A stretch of 64,000 bases of DNA from Paraburkholderia bonniea (GCF_009455625.1 NZ_QPEQ01000001.1:1922001-1986000), one strand, 5' to 3'; shown: positions 1 to 8,783, counted from the stretch's first letter. Translations and numbers: made by a program. The notes: generated by a model not told the origin, from the sequence alone.

Positions 1-468
1 CTCCACGTTACCGGAGTTCAGATCGACCACCACCGAGCCGTCGATATCGCTGTCCGGGTTATAGAACGCGTGCAACTCAGGGTTCAGCAATTCCGCTGGC
101 CATGCGCCGTCTTCGGTGGGAGCAAACCAGCGCTCCTGCGGGTAGTGAACGAAGGGACGGTTGGCCCGGGTTGCGCCAAGATAAAAATGCGTCCAGAAAT
201 AATGGCAGCCCAGGCGCTCGATGAATTCGCCAATTGCGCTGGCACGGGCCGCCAGTTCCGAGGCACCCTTGCCGTTGGTGAACAACATGGGACACGCCTT
301 GTCGCGCATATGGCACGACCAGATGTTTTCGGCCGGATTGAGCCACGAGCTTTCTTCGAGGAAAAAGCCACGCGCCGCCAGCTTCTGCTGCATGGTGGCA
401 ATGGAAAATTCCAGAGATGCGTCCTTGCCGGAAATGAAGCTTTCGTTTTTGAAGCCTTCGGTTTGCAT
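1..468 (-). CDS. ycaO: YcaO-family protein, N-terminal part (runs off left edge)
   Basis: The minus-strand frame is open from an ATG at 468 to the window edge and gives 156 residues. They closely follow the start of E. coli YcaO: SFISGKDASLEFSIATMQQK, then SSWLNPAENIWS, LFTNGKGASELAARASAIGE and RPFVHYPQERWF. E. coli YcaO is an ATP-binding cyclodehydratase-fold protein that assists RimO in methylthiolating ribosomal protein S12, so a housekeeping role is likely, not peptide natural-product synthesis. No peptide-maturation partner is visible here. The Shine-Dalgarno in front of this ATG is weak (AAGG about 13 nt upstream). The C-terminal two thirds, including most of the ATP-binding residues, lie outside the window. 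Confidence 0.9.
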   Translation of the reverse strand, partial: MQTEGFKNESFISGKDASLEFSIATMQQKLAARGFFLEESSWLNPAENIWSCHMRDKACPMLFTNGKGASELAARASAIGEFIERLGCHYFWTHFYLGATRANRPFVHYPQERWFAPTEDGAWPAELLNPELHAFYNPDSDIDGSVVVDLNSGNVE

Positions 469-1021
469 GAGGGAGTGCCTTGATTGATTGGGCTCAATGG
501 CTGAAATAAATTCAGAAATCGTGACGCTCTCGCGTCCAGGGTCAGACATGAATGCAAAAAGCCCGCAGTGACGCGGGCGTCTGAATTGTGCTGCACGTCA
601 GTTGCATGCAATTTGCGTTATTGCGAGAAATTAAATTATTCGCTTCAATGGTCAATTTTTATTGGCGAATTAAATATTTAATTTGCCAGTTCGCAATGTT
701 TTTATTCAAACACTGCATGCCAATGCGATAAAAAAATTCTATTTAAAAAGCATTCAAGGATTGTTTGCGCGGTCATGGGCGGAGCTATGTTGAGGAGGAT
801 TCCTGGCACGCTTTCGTCCATGCCAGTGCATGGCCTTCATCGGCAACGTTGTTCGAACGGGCCATCTATCGGTCGGTACCACGAGCCATGAGGGGGATCG
901 GCAACGGCCGGATTATACGTGCTGCATGCGCCGTGCCAACCCCGATGAGCCAACTACCGGTTGAGTTCAGCCAGCCGCAGACACGCCTCGGCAGGCCAAA
1001 CCTTGAGCCCCCTCTGCGTCA
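469..1021. other. Intergenic region upstream of ycaO
   Basis: I support no gene here. The part from about 610 to 760 is strongly AT-rich, unlike its surroundings, and holds a perfect 16-bp palindrome (AATTAAATATTTAATT, 668-683) flanked by GGC/GCC. It looks like the promoter and operator region for ycaO. An open frame at 765-1058 on the plus strand has no recognisable content and converges on the next gene. Confidence 0.5.
556..578 (-). terminator. Rho-independent terminator-like hairpin
   Basis: GCCCGC (561-566) pairs with GCGGGC (573-578), and the A-run at 556-560 becomes a U-run in minus-strand RNA. It could end the transcript of the lipoprotein gene at 1022-2404, or act as a leader attenuator about 90 nt before ycaO. 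Nearly the same hairpin follows guaA at 51465-51490. Confidence 0.6.
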
Positions 1022-2404
1022 TTACTTCACATTCACGATCGGCGCTGGAAACCACTGACCTTGCTGGACCTCAGCCTTCGGCACATAGGTGCGGAAATTC
1101 AACGAAAAGCCCTTGCCATCCGGCGTAGGCAGCCAGTTGCTTTGAGGCGCATTTTTCGGCTTGACTGGTGCCAGCCAGATACTCGTGCTGCCATCCGGAT
1201 TTGGCTTCAGATGCGACACGTTGTTCAGGTTGTAGCGATGCAGCGCATTGGGCACGACACGATAATCCGGCACGCTATACAACGTGACAGACCAGAACCC
1301 ATTGACATGCGCATCCGGTTTTTCGCCCTTCGGGAAACGGATCTCGTAGGTCTTGCTGCCATCGAGGGGTTGATTGTCGCTATCGTTCAGGCCAACAAAA
1401 TAAATCGCTTCGCTGATGACATTGGCCCACAACCCACCGTAGTTGACTATGTCGCGCGCCACATAGTCGTCACCAAATTTGCCTGCGACATACGTCACCG
1501 ACCAGCCGCCCTTCTGCGTGCCAAAGCCCTTGGCGTGCTGCAGGAAACCTTGGGCAGCTTTCGTCTTGACGACATCCCCCACCCGCTTGCGGGCCGCGTC
1601 ACTACTCTTCAGATAATTAGCGACGTTGAGTGCCATTGCCTGATACTCGGCAGCCTTCGGCATGGCATCGGGATAGGTGGCGAGGACTTCACTGACGTGA
1701 TCGAAAATCTCAGCCCCAATAGGTGCAGCCGGAGTAAACGACGGTACCGGGAAAGGCGGCTCAATCTTTATGTCAGGTGCGGCATCCACCGTGAACTGAT
1801 GCTGTAATTTCACCGCCGTTTTTGCTGAGTCTTTAAGTTCGACGCGCGCCAGAAGTTTGGCTTTAGCCGACGGCAATTCGATTTTGACCGCGTCAGACGG
1901 CACCGGTGGATTAGTGCCTTTTATCACCAGCGCGAACTTGCCATATGGATGATCCGGATAAGTGCGCTCATTGATGTTGGTAATAACCTCACCCCACCCG
2001 TCAAGCAATTGCGCGGTGTAATAACGGCCGGTTATTTTTGGCACATTCAGGATGACCGCATGATCTGGGTCCACCGCGAGCCAGGCTTCCAGATAAGCCA
2101 CATCCAGATTGGGATTCACAAACTGAGCTGAGCCGAGCGGATTGTATTTAATCTTGTTGTAGCCCGCTTTCTCGACATTGATGTCGTAATTTTCTTGCTG
2201 CAGCACCAGATAACGCCCATACAAATAATTCCATGCGGCCACGATCTGATCGTCGGAGGGAACGCTGGCATTGGCCGTTGTGGCTGCGTTCATGCTAGTT
2301 GCCGGACTAGTGCCCGACGAGCTGCAGGCCACTACACCCACACCAATCAAACTAGCGGCAATCAGGGAAAGCGTCCATCGGGTAGCATTGGCAGCGTCTC
2401 GCAT
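1022..2404 (-). CDS. DUF1254/DUF1214 domain lipoprotein
   Basis: This 460-residue protein starts at the ATG at 2404, preceded by AAAGGAG with 7-nt spacing; an upstream in-frame ATG at 2470 lacks such a site. The N-terminus is a lipoprotein signal with lipobox VVAC-SSS at about residues 24-30, so it should be anchored in the outer or inner membrane facing the periplasm. The body matches the paired DUF1254 (N-terminal, with AYLEAWLAVDPDHAVILNVP) and DUF1214 (C-terminal, with FWSVTLYSVPDYRVVPNALH) layout. Members of this family are widespread in proteobacteria and their biochemical role is not settled. It stands alone, with no operon partner on either side. Confidence 0.8.
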   Translation of the reverse strand: MRDAANATRWTLSLIAASLIGVGVVACSSSGTSPATSMNAATTANASVPSDDQIVAAWNYLYGRYLVLQQENYDINVEKAGYNKIKYNPLGSAQFVNPNLDVAYLEAWLAVDPDHAVILNVPKITGRYYTAQLLDGWGEVITNINERTYPDHPYGKFALVIKGTNPPVPSDAVKIELPSAKAKLLARVELKDSAKTAVKLQHQFTVDAAPDIKIEPPFPVPSFTPAAPIGAEIFDHVSEVLATYPDAMPKAAEYQAMALNVANYLKSSDAARKRVGDVVKTKAAQGFLQHAKGFGTQKGGWSVTYVAGKFGDDYVARDIVNYGGLWANVISEAIYFVGLNDSDNQPLDGSKTYEIRFPKGEKPDAHVNGFWSVTLYSVPDYRVVPNALHRYNLNNVSHLKPNPDGSTSIWLAPVKPKNAPQSNWLPTPDGKGFSLNFRTYVPKAEVQQGQWFPAPIVNVK

Positions 2405-2941
2405 TGAATTACTCCTTTTTAAATGGGTGGCGGCCATCTTACACTCAATCTCAAAATAGTGACAGGGCATCGCTATTCTATTTTTGATGCTTCGGCTTAG
2501 GTGTTTTTAAGGGAATTTTTTATTCTTTTAGGGGAGGATTTTTGGTTGATTTTTGGTGAATTAGTTTGATGTTTTGGTGGTGGATATTTTATTCATTTTA
2601 GTTAGATTTCTATGCGGCGTTATTTATTAAATGAAATGTGACAGGGATAAAACACGGGGGATGCTGCTCTCGCCGTGTTATCGGGCTGTGCGGCCGCTGT
2701 TGCATGATCCGGTGGGCTGACGCATCAGGTTCGGCCCGACGTGATCCATGTCAGTGTTACTCAACGCTCTGAGCTCCTGATTTGCACGGTAGAACCCTGG
2801 TTGGATGTGTCTGTTGTTTGTTGTCGGCTGTCGGATCTAGCTTGGTCGCTATCGGATGCCTCGGCAGCAGGTAGACGCCGCGAGCGGCGATGGCATGCGC
2901 CTCCACAGCAACTGGTGGATCTATCGGCGTACGGTCTTTGA
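2405..2941. other. Intergenic region between lipoprotein gene and CRISPR leader
   Basis: No gene is supported. The first 230 bp are AT-rich and include the probable promoter of the lipoprotein gene. The rest has higher GC and a 66-codon open frame (2741-2941) without recognisable features. No cas gene fragment can be seen. Confidence 0.5.
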
Positions 2942-3076
2942 GTTACACCCTTTTTCTGGGAGGCTTTTTATTTCTTTTTAAATCAATGGGTTAAGGAAGA
3001 GGGAATAATTTGGAGAATGCTTGCCTGCAGATGGGGTTTTTGAGGAGAATCAAGGCCTTGTGGTTTGAATTGGCTA
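2942..3076 (+). promoter_or_regulatory. CRISPR leader with two IHF-type sites
   Basis: This AT-rich stretch lies directly before the first repeat, on the side opposite the degenerate terminal repeat, so it is the leader. It has two exact matches to the IHF consensus WATCAANNNNTTR: AATCAATGGGTTA at 2981-2993 and AATCAAGGCCTTG at 3048-3060, the second ending 17 bp before the first repeat. IHF bending of the leader is known to be needed for polarised spacer insertion in type I-E and I-F systems. The promoter of the array should also lie here, but I could not fix its -35 and -10 boxes. Confidence 0.7.
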
Positions 3077-4064
3077 GTTTGCTGCCGCGTAGGCAGCTTA
3101 GAAACAAGAGTGACTTTATCGAGAGTCACATTTTTTGTTTGCTGCCGCGTAGGCAGCTTAGAAAGTCCCGTTCGATCAAGATCGTTGACGAAGTGTGTTT
3201 GCTGCCGCGTAGGCAGCTTAGAAAACTCTCGGCACCACGCCGCGACGGGCCAGCGCGTTTGCTGCCGCGTAGGCAGCTTAGAAATACCTGATACGGCGCG
3301 ACGCGCCTCAAAAATTGTTTGCTGCCGCGTAGGCAGCTTAGAAAAAAATGTCATTGTAGTTTTGCACAGCGACATCGTTTGCTGCCGCGTAGGCAGCTTA
3401 GAAAACTGCAGAACGGGCACGGCTGAAGCGTCAAGTGTTTGCTGCCGCGTAGGCAGCTTAGAAAAGTCGCCATTAGGCCGCGTCATAGTCAGGCTCGTTT
3501 GCTGCCGCGTAGGCAGCTTAGAAATTGGGCAAAAATTATCAGCGAGGTCGCCACAAGTTTGCTGCCGCGTAGGCAGCTTAGAAAGGAACGCGCTCGCGCA
3601 CGGGAACAATCGCCGGGTTTACTGCCGCGTAGGCAGCTTAGAAAAAATGTTCAGGTGACGGCATGACCGCCCTCAAGTTTGCTGCCGCGTAGGCAGCTTA
3701 GAAATCGACGCGGACGGGCACGCGCAAGGCCGGCATGTTTGCTGCCGCGTAGGCAGCTTAGAAACGCGAAACAAAATAGTTAAACCTGCGCAGCAAGTTT
3801 GCTGCCGCGTAGGCAGCTTAGAAAGCCGAGAAACTGCATGTCGGGCAAACTCCCGAGTTTGCTGCCGCGTAGGCAGCTTAGAAATTGATATGAGTGAACA
3901 CGCGCGCGATGTGGTGGTTTGCTGCCGCGTAGGCAGCTTAGAAATCGCCTTCCCGATCCGGGTCAGTGGCAAAGTAGTTCGCTGCCGCGTAGGCAGCTTA
4001 GAAAATGTTCGGGCGGCTATGGGTCATTCGTCTTGTATTTTCTGCCGCCCCAACAGCTTAAAAA
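3077..4064 (+). CRISPR. Subtype I-F-like CRISPR array, 17 repeats and 16 spacers
   Basis: Repeats of 28 bp recur every 60 bp from 3077 to 4004, and all 16 spacers are exactly 32 nt. The repeat opens GTTTGCTGCCGCGT and ends GGCAGCTTAGAAA, with the CTGCC/GGCAG stem and the terminal 8-nt handle CUUAGAAA typical of subtype I-F. Variants are repeat 10 (GTTTA at 3617), repeat 16 (GTTCG at 3977) and the degenerate last repeat (4037-4064, about eight changes). That places the leader at the low-coordinate end and implies plus-strand transcription. All spacers differ, and none matches another part of this window that I could see. No cas1, cas2-3 or csy genes lie within the window, so the array depends on a locus elsewhere or is an orphan. 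Confidence 0.97.
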
Positions 4065-4162
4065 TACGAAAAAACCACGCTCACTCCCCCGGCAGCATCT
4101 ACAAGCCCCCCATACCAACCCCCAACCCCGCGAGCCCCATTACCTACACCAGCACACACAAC

Positions 4163-5722
4163 TCAAGGCGCTGGAACAGGTGTGATTTTGCGGATGAGAT
4201 GATTCGCCTGGTCCGCCACATAAAGATTGCCATCAGCATCAATAGCCAGACCTATCGGGTTAGCAAACCTCGCTTGACCACCTACGCCATCGGTCCAGCC
4301 ATGGATGTCTGCGGCCCCGGCCAGCGTCGTCACCTCCCCTGCCGCAGTAATCTTTCGAATCAAGCTGTTGCCGGTTTCCGCCACGTACAAACTACCGCTA
4401 GCGTCGAAGGCTATCGCGCCTGGATTATCGAAAGACGCCGCGGTGCCACGAGCATTGAGAGCGCCTCGCTTACCCGATCCGGCGAATGTCGAAATCTCAC
4501 CGGCTGGTGTGATCTTGCGAATCTTGTTGGCCAGTTCTGAAACATACACATTGCCGCTCGCATCCAACGCCAGAAAGACCGGCCTGCTCAAAGTAGCCAC
4601 CGCACGATTGCCATCCAGCGAGCCGGACTCACCGGCCCTTCCCGCCAGCGTCGTGACAACGCCCTGTGGACTAATCCGGCGAATCAGATAGTTTCTAGAG
4701 TCTGCCACATAGACATTTCCATGGGCATCCAGAGCAAGGCCCATCGGGCTGTAAAACATCGCTTCCGTACCGATGCCATCCTGCGAGCCAAAATCTCCCG
4801 CCTTTCCAGCCAGCGTGGTAACGGCCCCTTGTGGTGTGATCTTGCGGATCACGTGAGCGTCCAGATCACTCACGTAAACATTGCCGCTGGCGTCGACTGC
4901 TATGCCAACCGGATAGTTGAACGTCGCCATCCGGCCATCAGTTGCATCCTGTGAACCTATCACCCCAAATTGTCCTGCCAGCGTTGTGGTGACGCCTGCT
5001 GGCGTGATCTTGCGGATGACGTGGTTGAACTGGTCCGTTACGTAGAGGTTTCCGTTAGCATCGCTTGCGACCCCGGTGGGCCAGTAAAAAGAGGCCTCGG
5101 AGCCTGTACCGTCTGCCATTCCATTCATGCCTGGTTGCCCCGACAACGTTGAAACTTGGGCCAGTGCCGCTTTACAGCTCACGCTCACACCGCTTACTTC
5201 AGCCGATGCCTTGTTGTCTGGCTGGGTCACGGTGCAGAACTGCCACGCGGGCTGCTTGCTCACCGTGACCGTATAGGTTGGGCCAGGCACGGGCGTAGCA
5301 AAGCTGAAGCTCCCATTGGCGCGCACGCTCAGGTCATCCGTGCCGTTATTGCGTAATTCCACGCGGGCACCTTCGGCCAGTCCACTCAGCGTGCCGCTCA
5401 CTTTGAAAGACTGGGTGCCGTCGGCTACCAAAGATGTCAAAGCGGGCGTGAGCTGTGCGGATTGCGGCACAGCAAGTGATGCAGGAAGTAATGCAGGTGA
5501 CGGTGCGGACGGTGAAGGCGGTGCAGATTGCGCCACAGGAAGTGATGCCGGCGACGGCGAGGATAAAGAGGGAGGGCTCAGTGGCTGAGCACCATCGCCA
5601 ACAGAGACGCCACCACCGCACGCAGCCAGCATAAAAAGCAACATTGCAGCCGCCAGACGGCGAATGAACAACGGGATATTCGCCTGCAAACCATAGCTCA
5701 CAGCAAAATAATTTAATGACAT
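4163..5722 (-). CDS. NHL-repeat beta-propeller lipoprotein with bacterial Ig-like domain
   Basis: This protein has 519 residues from the ATG at 5722 (an in-frame ATG at 5812 would add 30 residues before the signal). The signal segment IRRLAAAMLLFMLAACGGG carries a lipobox, so the mature protein starts at Cys. A Pro/Ser/Ala linker of about 70 residues follows, then an Ig-like segment (GTLSGLAEGARVELRNNGTD, with two Cys) around residues 110-180. Six NHL units follow, each with a variant of P-x-G-(I/L)-A-x-D-A-x-G-N-(L/V)-Y-V-(S/A)-D and ending in IRKITP-G-V-T-TLAG. These should fold into one propeller. Such proteins are predicted to be surface or periplasmic binding scaffolds; the ligand cannot be told. 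The gene ends 100 bp from the CRISPR array. Confidence 0.85.
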   Translation of the reverse strand: MSLNYFAVSYGLQANIPLFIRRLAAAMLLFMLAACGGGVSVGDGAQPLSPPSLSSPSPASLPVAQSAPPSPSAPSPALLPASLAVPQSAQLTPALTSLVADGTQSFKVSGTLSGLAEGARVELRNNGTDDLSVRANGSFSFATPVPGPTYTVTVSKQPAWQFCTVTQPDNKASAEVSGVSVSCKAALAQVSTLSGQPGMNGMADGTGSEASFYWPTGVASDANGNLYVTDQFNHVIRKITPAGVTTTLAGQFGVIGSQDATDGRMATFNYPVGIAVDASGNVYVSDLDAHVIRKITPQGAVTTLAGKAGDFGSQDGIGTEAMFYSPMGLALDAHGNVYVADSRNYLIRRISPQGVVTTLAGRAGESGSLDGNRAVATLSRPVFLALDASGNVYVSELANKIRKITPAGEISTFAGSGKRGALNARGTAASFDNPGAIAFDASGSLYVAETGNSLIRKITAAGEVTTLAGAADIHGWTDGVGGQARFANPIGLAIDADGNLYVADQANHLIRKITPVPAP

Positions 5723-6634
5723 GGGAAATTTCCAATAATGGTTAGAGAGAGTATTTCCAGCGAGGCCAAACAACGGGAAAGCGGATAAATAGATTGAATT
5801 GATTATCGCCACGCGCCGTGAACGGCAGCCAAATCATGTGAATGGCTAACCATGCAAACGCCTTGCACTATGATTTTTCTGACCAATGGTATTCGCGGAG
5901 TATTCTCGGCGATTTTCAAGCCCAGCGCAGATCATCTACATTTTCTGGCTAATTTAATTTAGCGGGCACACCCGTAACGCAGCATGGCAAAATGCCATGC
6001 TGTCCAGATTCGCAAAATAAAAATTTAACCGGAGGTCCAGCATCAACTGATGCATGGCCTACTCCGTTTGACGACTCCGTTGATGACTTCGGCTAGTCAT
6101 TTGCCGTAATGCATCGGTCTAGTTACCCCGCCCCAGAAAAAGCGCACCGCGGCACAACATCACCGCCTATAAAGGTTCAAGCCCAGCCTGCCGCAGCATT
6201 CTTCACGTCAGGATGGAACTGCTGGATTTAGTTTGTTACATAGCCCATGGTGATCAAACTGAGCTTTTTATGAACCCGGGAAACCTCATTTTTCAAATAC
6301 AACAATCAGACATCAACCAGGCATAATTAAAACTACCGCGCTATGTAAAAACCCACCATGCCCCGTAATGATAAGGCCATAAAAAAATGGGGCTGCGCAA
6401 ACCACGGCGCATCATACCTCATTTCAAAAAATGGCCTGCTGCAGATTTAATAACTAAAAATTGGGCTATTTTATGAAAAAAACTGGTACTACTGAATACT
6501 GCCCGGCAAAAACTGGCTTTAACTCAATTAAATATCAAGTAGTGAAATAACGATTTACACCCAGCCGGGAATAAGCAGCGTCTGAAATTCTTTACCACCC
6601 ATTCTTAATTCCGAAACTTTTTAAGGTACTACTT
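5723..6634. other. Long AT-rich intergenic region between divergent genes
   Basis: These 912 bp separate the divergent NHL lipoprotein and LivK-like genes. I see no convincing gene; tiny open frames such as those starting at 6271, 6358 and 6473 lack ribosome binding sites. A perfect hairpin AGCATGGCA-AAA-TGCCATGCT lies at 5981-6001 without a T-run. The promoters of both neighbours must lie here. Confidence 0.5.
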
Positions 6635-7816
6635 ATGAATCGTTTACTCGTTTTAAGTTGTACAGCTGCAGTCTTGATGAGCGCCTGTAGCAAACCGGCA
6701 GATAGCCCGAACGTTGCGGCAGCAGACGCGCCACTTATCGTCAAGATTGGCCAGGCGGGCCAGCTCACCGGGCCACAGGCGCATTTGGGCAAAGATAATG
6801 AATACGGCGTTGAGCTTGCGATCGAGACTCTGAATGCTGAGCAGCGCAAGATAGGCGGCCGGCGCGTTCAGTTCGAAATGGTGGCGGAAGATGATGCGGC
6901 CAGCCCGCAACAGGCGACCGTCGTGGCGCAGCATCTGGTTGATGAGCACGTTGCCGGTGTCATTGGCCACTGGAATTCGGGGACGACCATTCCTGCGTCG
7001 GCCATCTATGCCAGAGCGGGAATCCCGCAGATTTCGCCGTCCGCCACCAATCCGGCGTACACCAAGCAGGGCTTTAAAACGGCATTCCGTGACATCGCAA
7101 ACGACACGGTCCAGAGCCAGGCGCTCGGACGCTTCGCTATGGCATTGCCGGGTGTCAAACGCATTGCGCTGATCGATGATCGCAGCGCGGCAAGCCAGGG
7201 CCAGGTGGATGAGTTCGAGCGTGCGGTCAAAACGCTGGGAGCGGACATCGTGGCGCATGAATATACGACCGATCATGCGGTCGATTTTCGTAGCATCTTG
7301 ACGGGCATCAAGAACCTTCACCCGGATCTTGTTTTCTATGGGGGCATGGACGCGCAAGCTGGGCTCATGCTCAAGCAGATGCATGCGCTGGGTATCAAGG
7401 TGCCATTGCTGGGTGCCGATGGTATGCAAACGCCGCAGTTGATCGCGCTGGCAGGTGCCGAGGCGGCCGAGGGCACCTATGCCTCCAGTCCCGGCGCGCA
7501 AAAGAAAACGCTGCCAGGTTACGCCACTTTTGACAGACGTTTTCGTGAGCGCTTTAACACCGCTGTCCAGCTCTATGCGCCCAATAGCTACGACGCGACG
7601 ATGGTGCTGGCTAATGCCATGCAGGCGGCGGGTTCAGCACAGCCGGCCGATTATTTGCCTGAGCTGGCAAAAACTGACTATGCCGGCATTACAGGACGTA
7701 TCCGCTTTGATTCTGCCGGTGATATGCGCGGCAGTGCCATCACCGTGTATCAGGTCCAGCGCGGGGCCTGGCATCCAGTCAAAACGTTCCAGGGCAATGA
7801 TGCTCAAACCGGCTGA
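6635..7816 (+). CDS. Branched-chain amino-acid-type ABC transporter substrate-binding lipoprotein
   Basis: A 393-residue protein of the LivK/LivJ periplasmic binding family. The start at 6635 has TAAGG about 8 nt upstream. The signal ends in a lipobox (LMSAC at about residues 14-18). Family signatures follow: IKIGQAGQLTGPQAHLGKDN-like opening, ARAGIPQISPSATNP, and QMHALGIKVPLLGADGM. Binding proteins of this fold feed LivHMGF-type transporters, but no permease or ATPase gene is adjacent, so the protein either works with a transporter encoded elsewhere or as a sensor. The natural ligand could be a branched-chain amino acid or a small amide or aromatic acid and cannot be settled from sequence. 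Confidence 0.88.
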   Translation: MNRLLVLSCTAAVLMSACSKPADSPNVAAADAPLIVKIGQAGQLTGPQAHLGKDNEYGVELAIETLNAEQRKIGGRRVQFEMVAEDDAASPQQATVVAQHLVDEHVAGVIGHWNSGTTIPASAIYARAGIPQISPSATNPAYTKQGFKTAFRDIANDTVQSQALGRFAMALPGVKRIALIDDRSAASQGQVDEFERAVKTLGADIVAHEYTTDHAVDFRSILTGIKNLHPDLVFYGGMDAQAGLMLKQMHALGIKVPLLGADGMQTPQLIALAGAEAAEGTYASSPGAQKKTLPGYATFDRRFRERFNTAVQLYAPNSYDATMVLANAMQAAGSAQPADYLPELAKTDYAGITGRIRFDSAGDMRGSAITVYQVQRGAWHPVKTFQGNDAQTG

Positions 7817-7832
7817 CACCAGGTGAGGTAGC

Positions 7833-7863
7833 CAGCGCGGCGGATAGCGTGCCCGCCGCGCTG
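7833..7863 (+). terminator. GC-rich hairpin after the LivK-like gene
   Basis: CAGCGCGGCGG (7833-7843) pairs perfectly with CCGCCGCGCTG (7853-7863) around a 9-nt loop, 16 bp after the stop codon. There is no T-run, so termination is a reasonable guess, not a certainty. Confidence 0.5.
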
Positions 7864-8038
7864 TGCTTGTGCGGTGCCGATGCGCCCCGCACTAAAAAAA
7901 TGCCGATGAACCGGAACAAACTGAAGTTTTCTGTTACTCAAATAATCTGAAAAACAACTGCCGTTCTGAATGGCAAACCGTCAGGCCTCGAATTTCTGTC
8001 ACGCCAGAAAATTTTTAATCAAACAACAGGATATTTCA

Positions 8039-8467
8039 ATGAAAATCTCAAATAATTTTTCTCTAATCCCTATTAGCTATGGGACCATTCCTGCAAGCAA
8101 AAATTACAATCCCATCTCAGACAATTCAGAAACTATTTCTGTAAACAACGAGAACAGAAAAACCTGGCAAGTCAGCGTCAAACAAAATGAAAAGCGCGCT
8201 GCCAATATTTCTGGATCACTAAAACTCATTTTAGGGGTCTGTTTAATCGCAAAAATATGTCTCACCAGCCCTCCCGACGGTGACTCTGGAATTGAAATGA
8301 CGGGCCGCGTGGCAAATTACGCTATTAATCTGGTAATGGTTTGGGCAGCACTACACTGCGGCTTCAGTGGAGTCAAACACCTGCGTGAAGCCGCAAAAAT
8401 AAATCCATATAACGAAGAAAATCAGCCTCTGGTTCACGAAAAAGAAAAAAATCAGCCCCCAGTTTAA
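8039..8467 (+). CDS. Small low-GC membrane protein of unknown function
   Basis: The start at 8039 is chosen because AGGA sits 7 nt before it; an upstream in-frame ATG at 7970 has no such site. The 142-residue product has a polar, Asn/Ser-rich N-terminal half (about residues 1-60) and two hydrophobic stretches, around 61-76 (SLKLILGVCLIAKI) and 93-112 (ANYAINLVMVWAALHCGFSG). It ends in a charged Glu/Lys/Gln tail. Base composition is far richer in A and T than the flanking genes, a sign of foreign origin. I do not recognise the family. A weak resemblance to the broken gene at 48256-48714 is noted among the findings. Confidence 0.6.
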   Translation: MKISNNFSLIPISYGTIPASKNYNPISDNSETISVNNENRKTWQVSVKQNEKRAANISGSLKLILGVCLIAKICLTSPPDGDSGIEMTGRVANYAINLVMVWAALHCGFSGVKHLREAAKINPYNEENQPLVHEKEKNQPPV

Positions 8468-8643
8468 AACAGCACGCTCAGAAGCAAAGCAGAGATTATT
8501 GGCCTATTTTTAAGCGATCTGGGAAAAATGGCCCGGCCACTTGGCGTTAGTGATACTGGTGGCACTGGCTATTCAGATAAATAAGAAAAATAAAAAAATA
8601 ACGAGCTGGAAGCAAAATATTCGACATTTTCGCACTCCAGTGG

Positions 8644-8692
8644 GATGGGCGACAGCAGCGCCAATTGCTCTCGCCCATCTTCAGATTTTTTT
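8644..8692 (+). terminator. Rho-independent terminator
   Basis: GATGGGCGA (8644-8652) pairs with TCGCCCATC (8671-8679), and a run of seven T follows at 8686-8692. It probably ends the transcript of the small membrane protein gene. The rest of 8468-8799 holds no gene I can support. Confidence 0.65.
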
Positions 8693-8783
8693 GTGAAGCG
8701 TGAAATAGCGGTTATTCGATTTTATTAATCTGATATCCCAGGGCCCATCTCTATGTCTTCGTCCCGGATAAGCACTCCACGAA

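Noticed and set aside
1..468. Possible ribosomal peptide natural-product cluster because of the YcaO gene
   Set aside because: The sequence follows E. coli YcaO closely, and no precursor peptide, dehydrogenase or transporter partner is present.
765..1058. 97-codon plus-strand frame
   Set aside because: It has no recognisable content and overlaps the 3' end of the lipoprotein gene on the other strand.
2741..2941. 66-codon plus-strand frame before the CRISPR leader, considered as a cas or toxin gene
   Set aside because: No similarity to Cas proteins can be seen, composition is unremarkable and no ribosome binding site is present.
3010..3972. Open reading frames on both strands across the CRISPR array with repeated motifs such as SKLPTRQQT and VCCRVGSLE
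   Set aside because: They are translations of the 28-bp repeat and 32-nt spacers; the 60-bp period keeps all frames open. They are not proteins.
6271..6550. Three tiny AT-rich open frames (18-30 codons) upstream of the LivK-like gene
   Set aside because: None has a ribosome binding site or conserved feature; open frames of this size are expected by chance.
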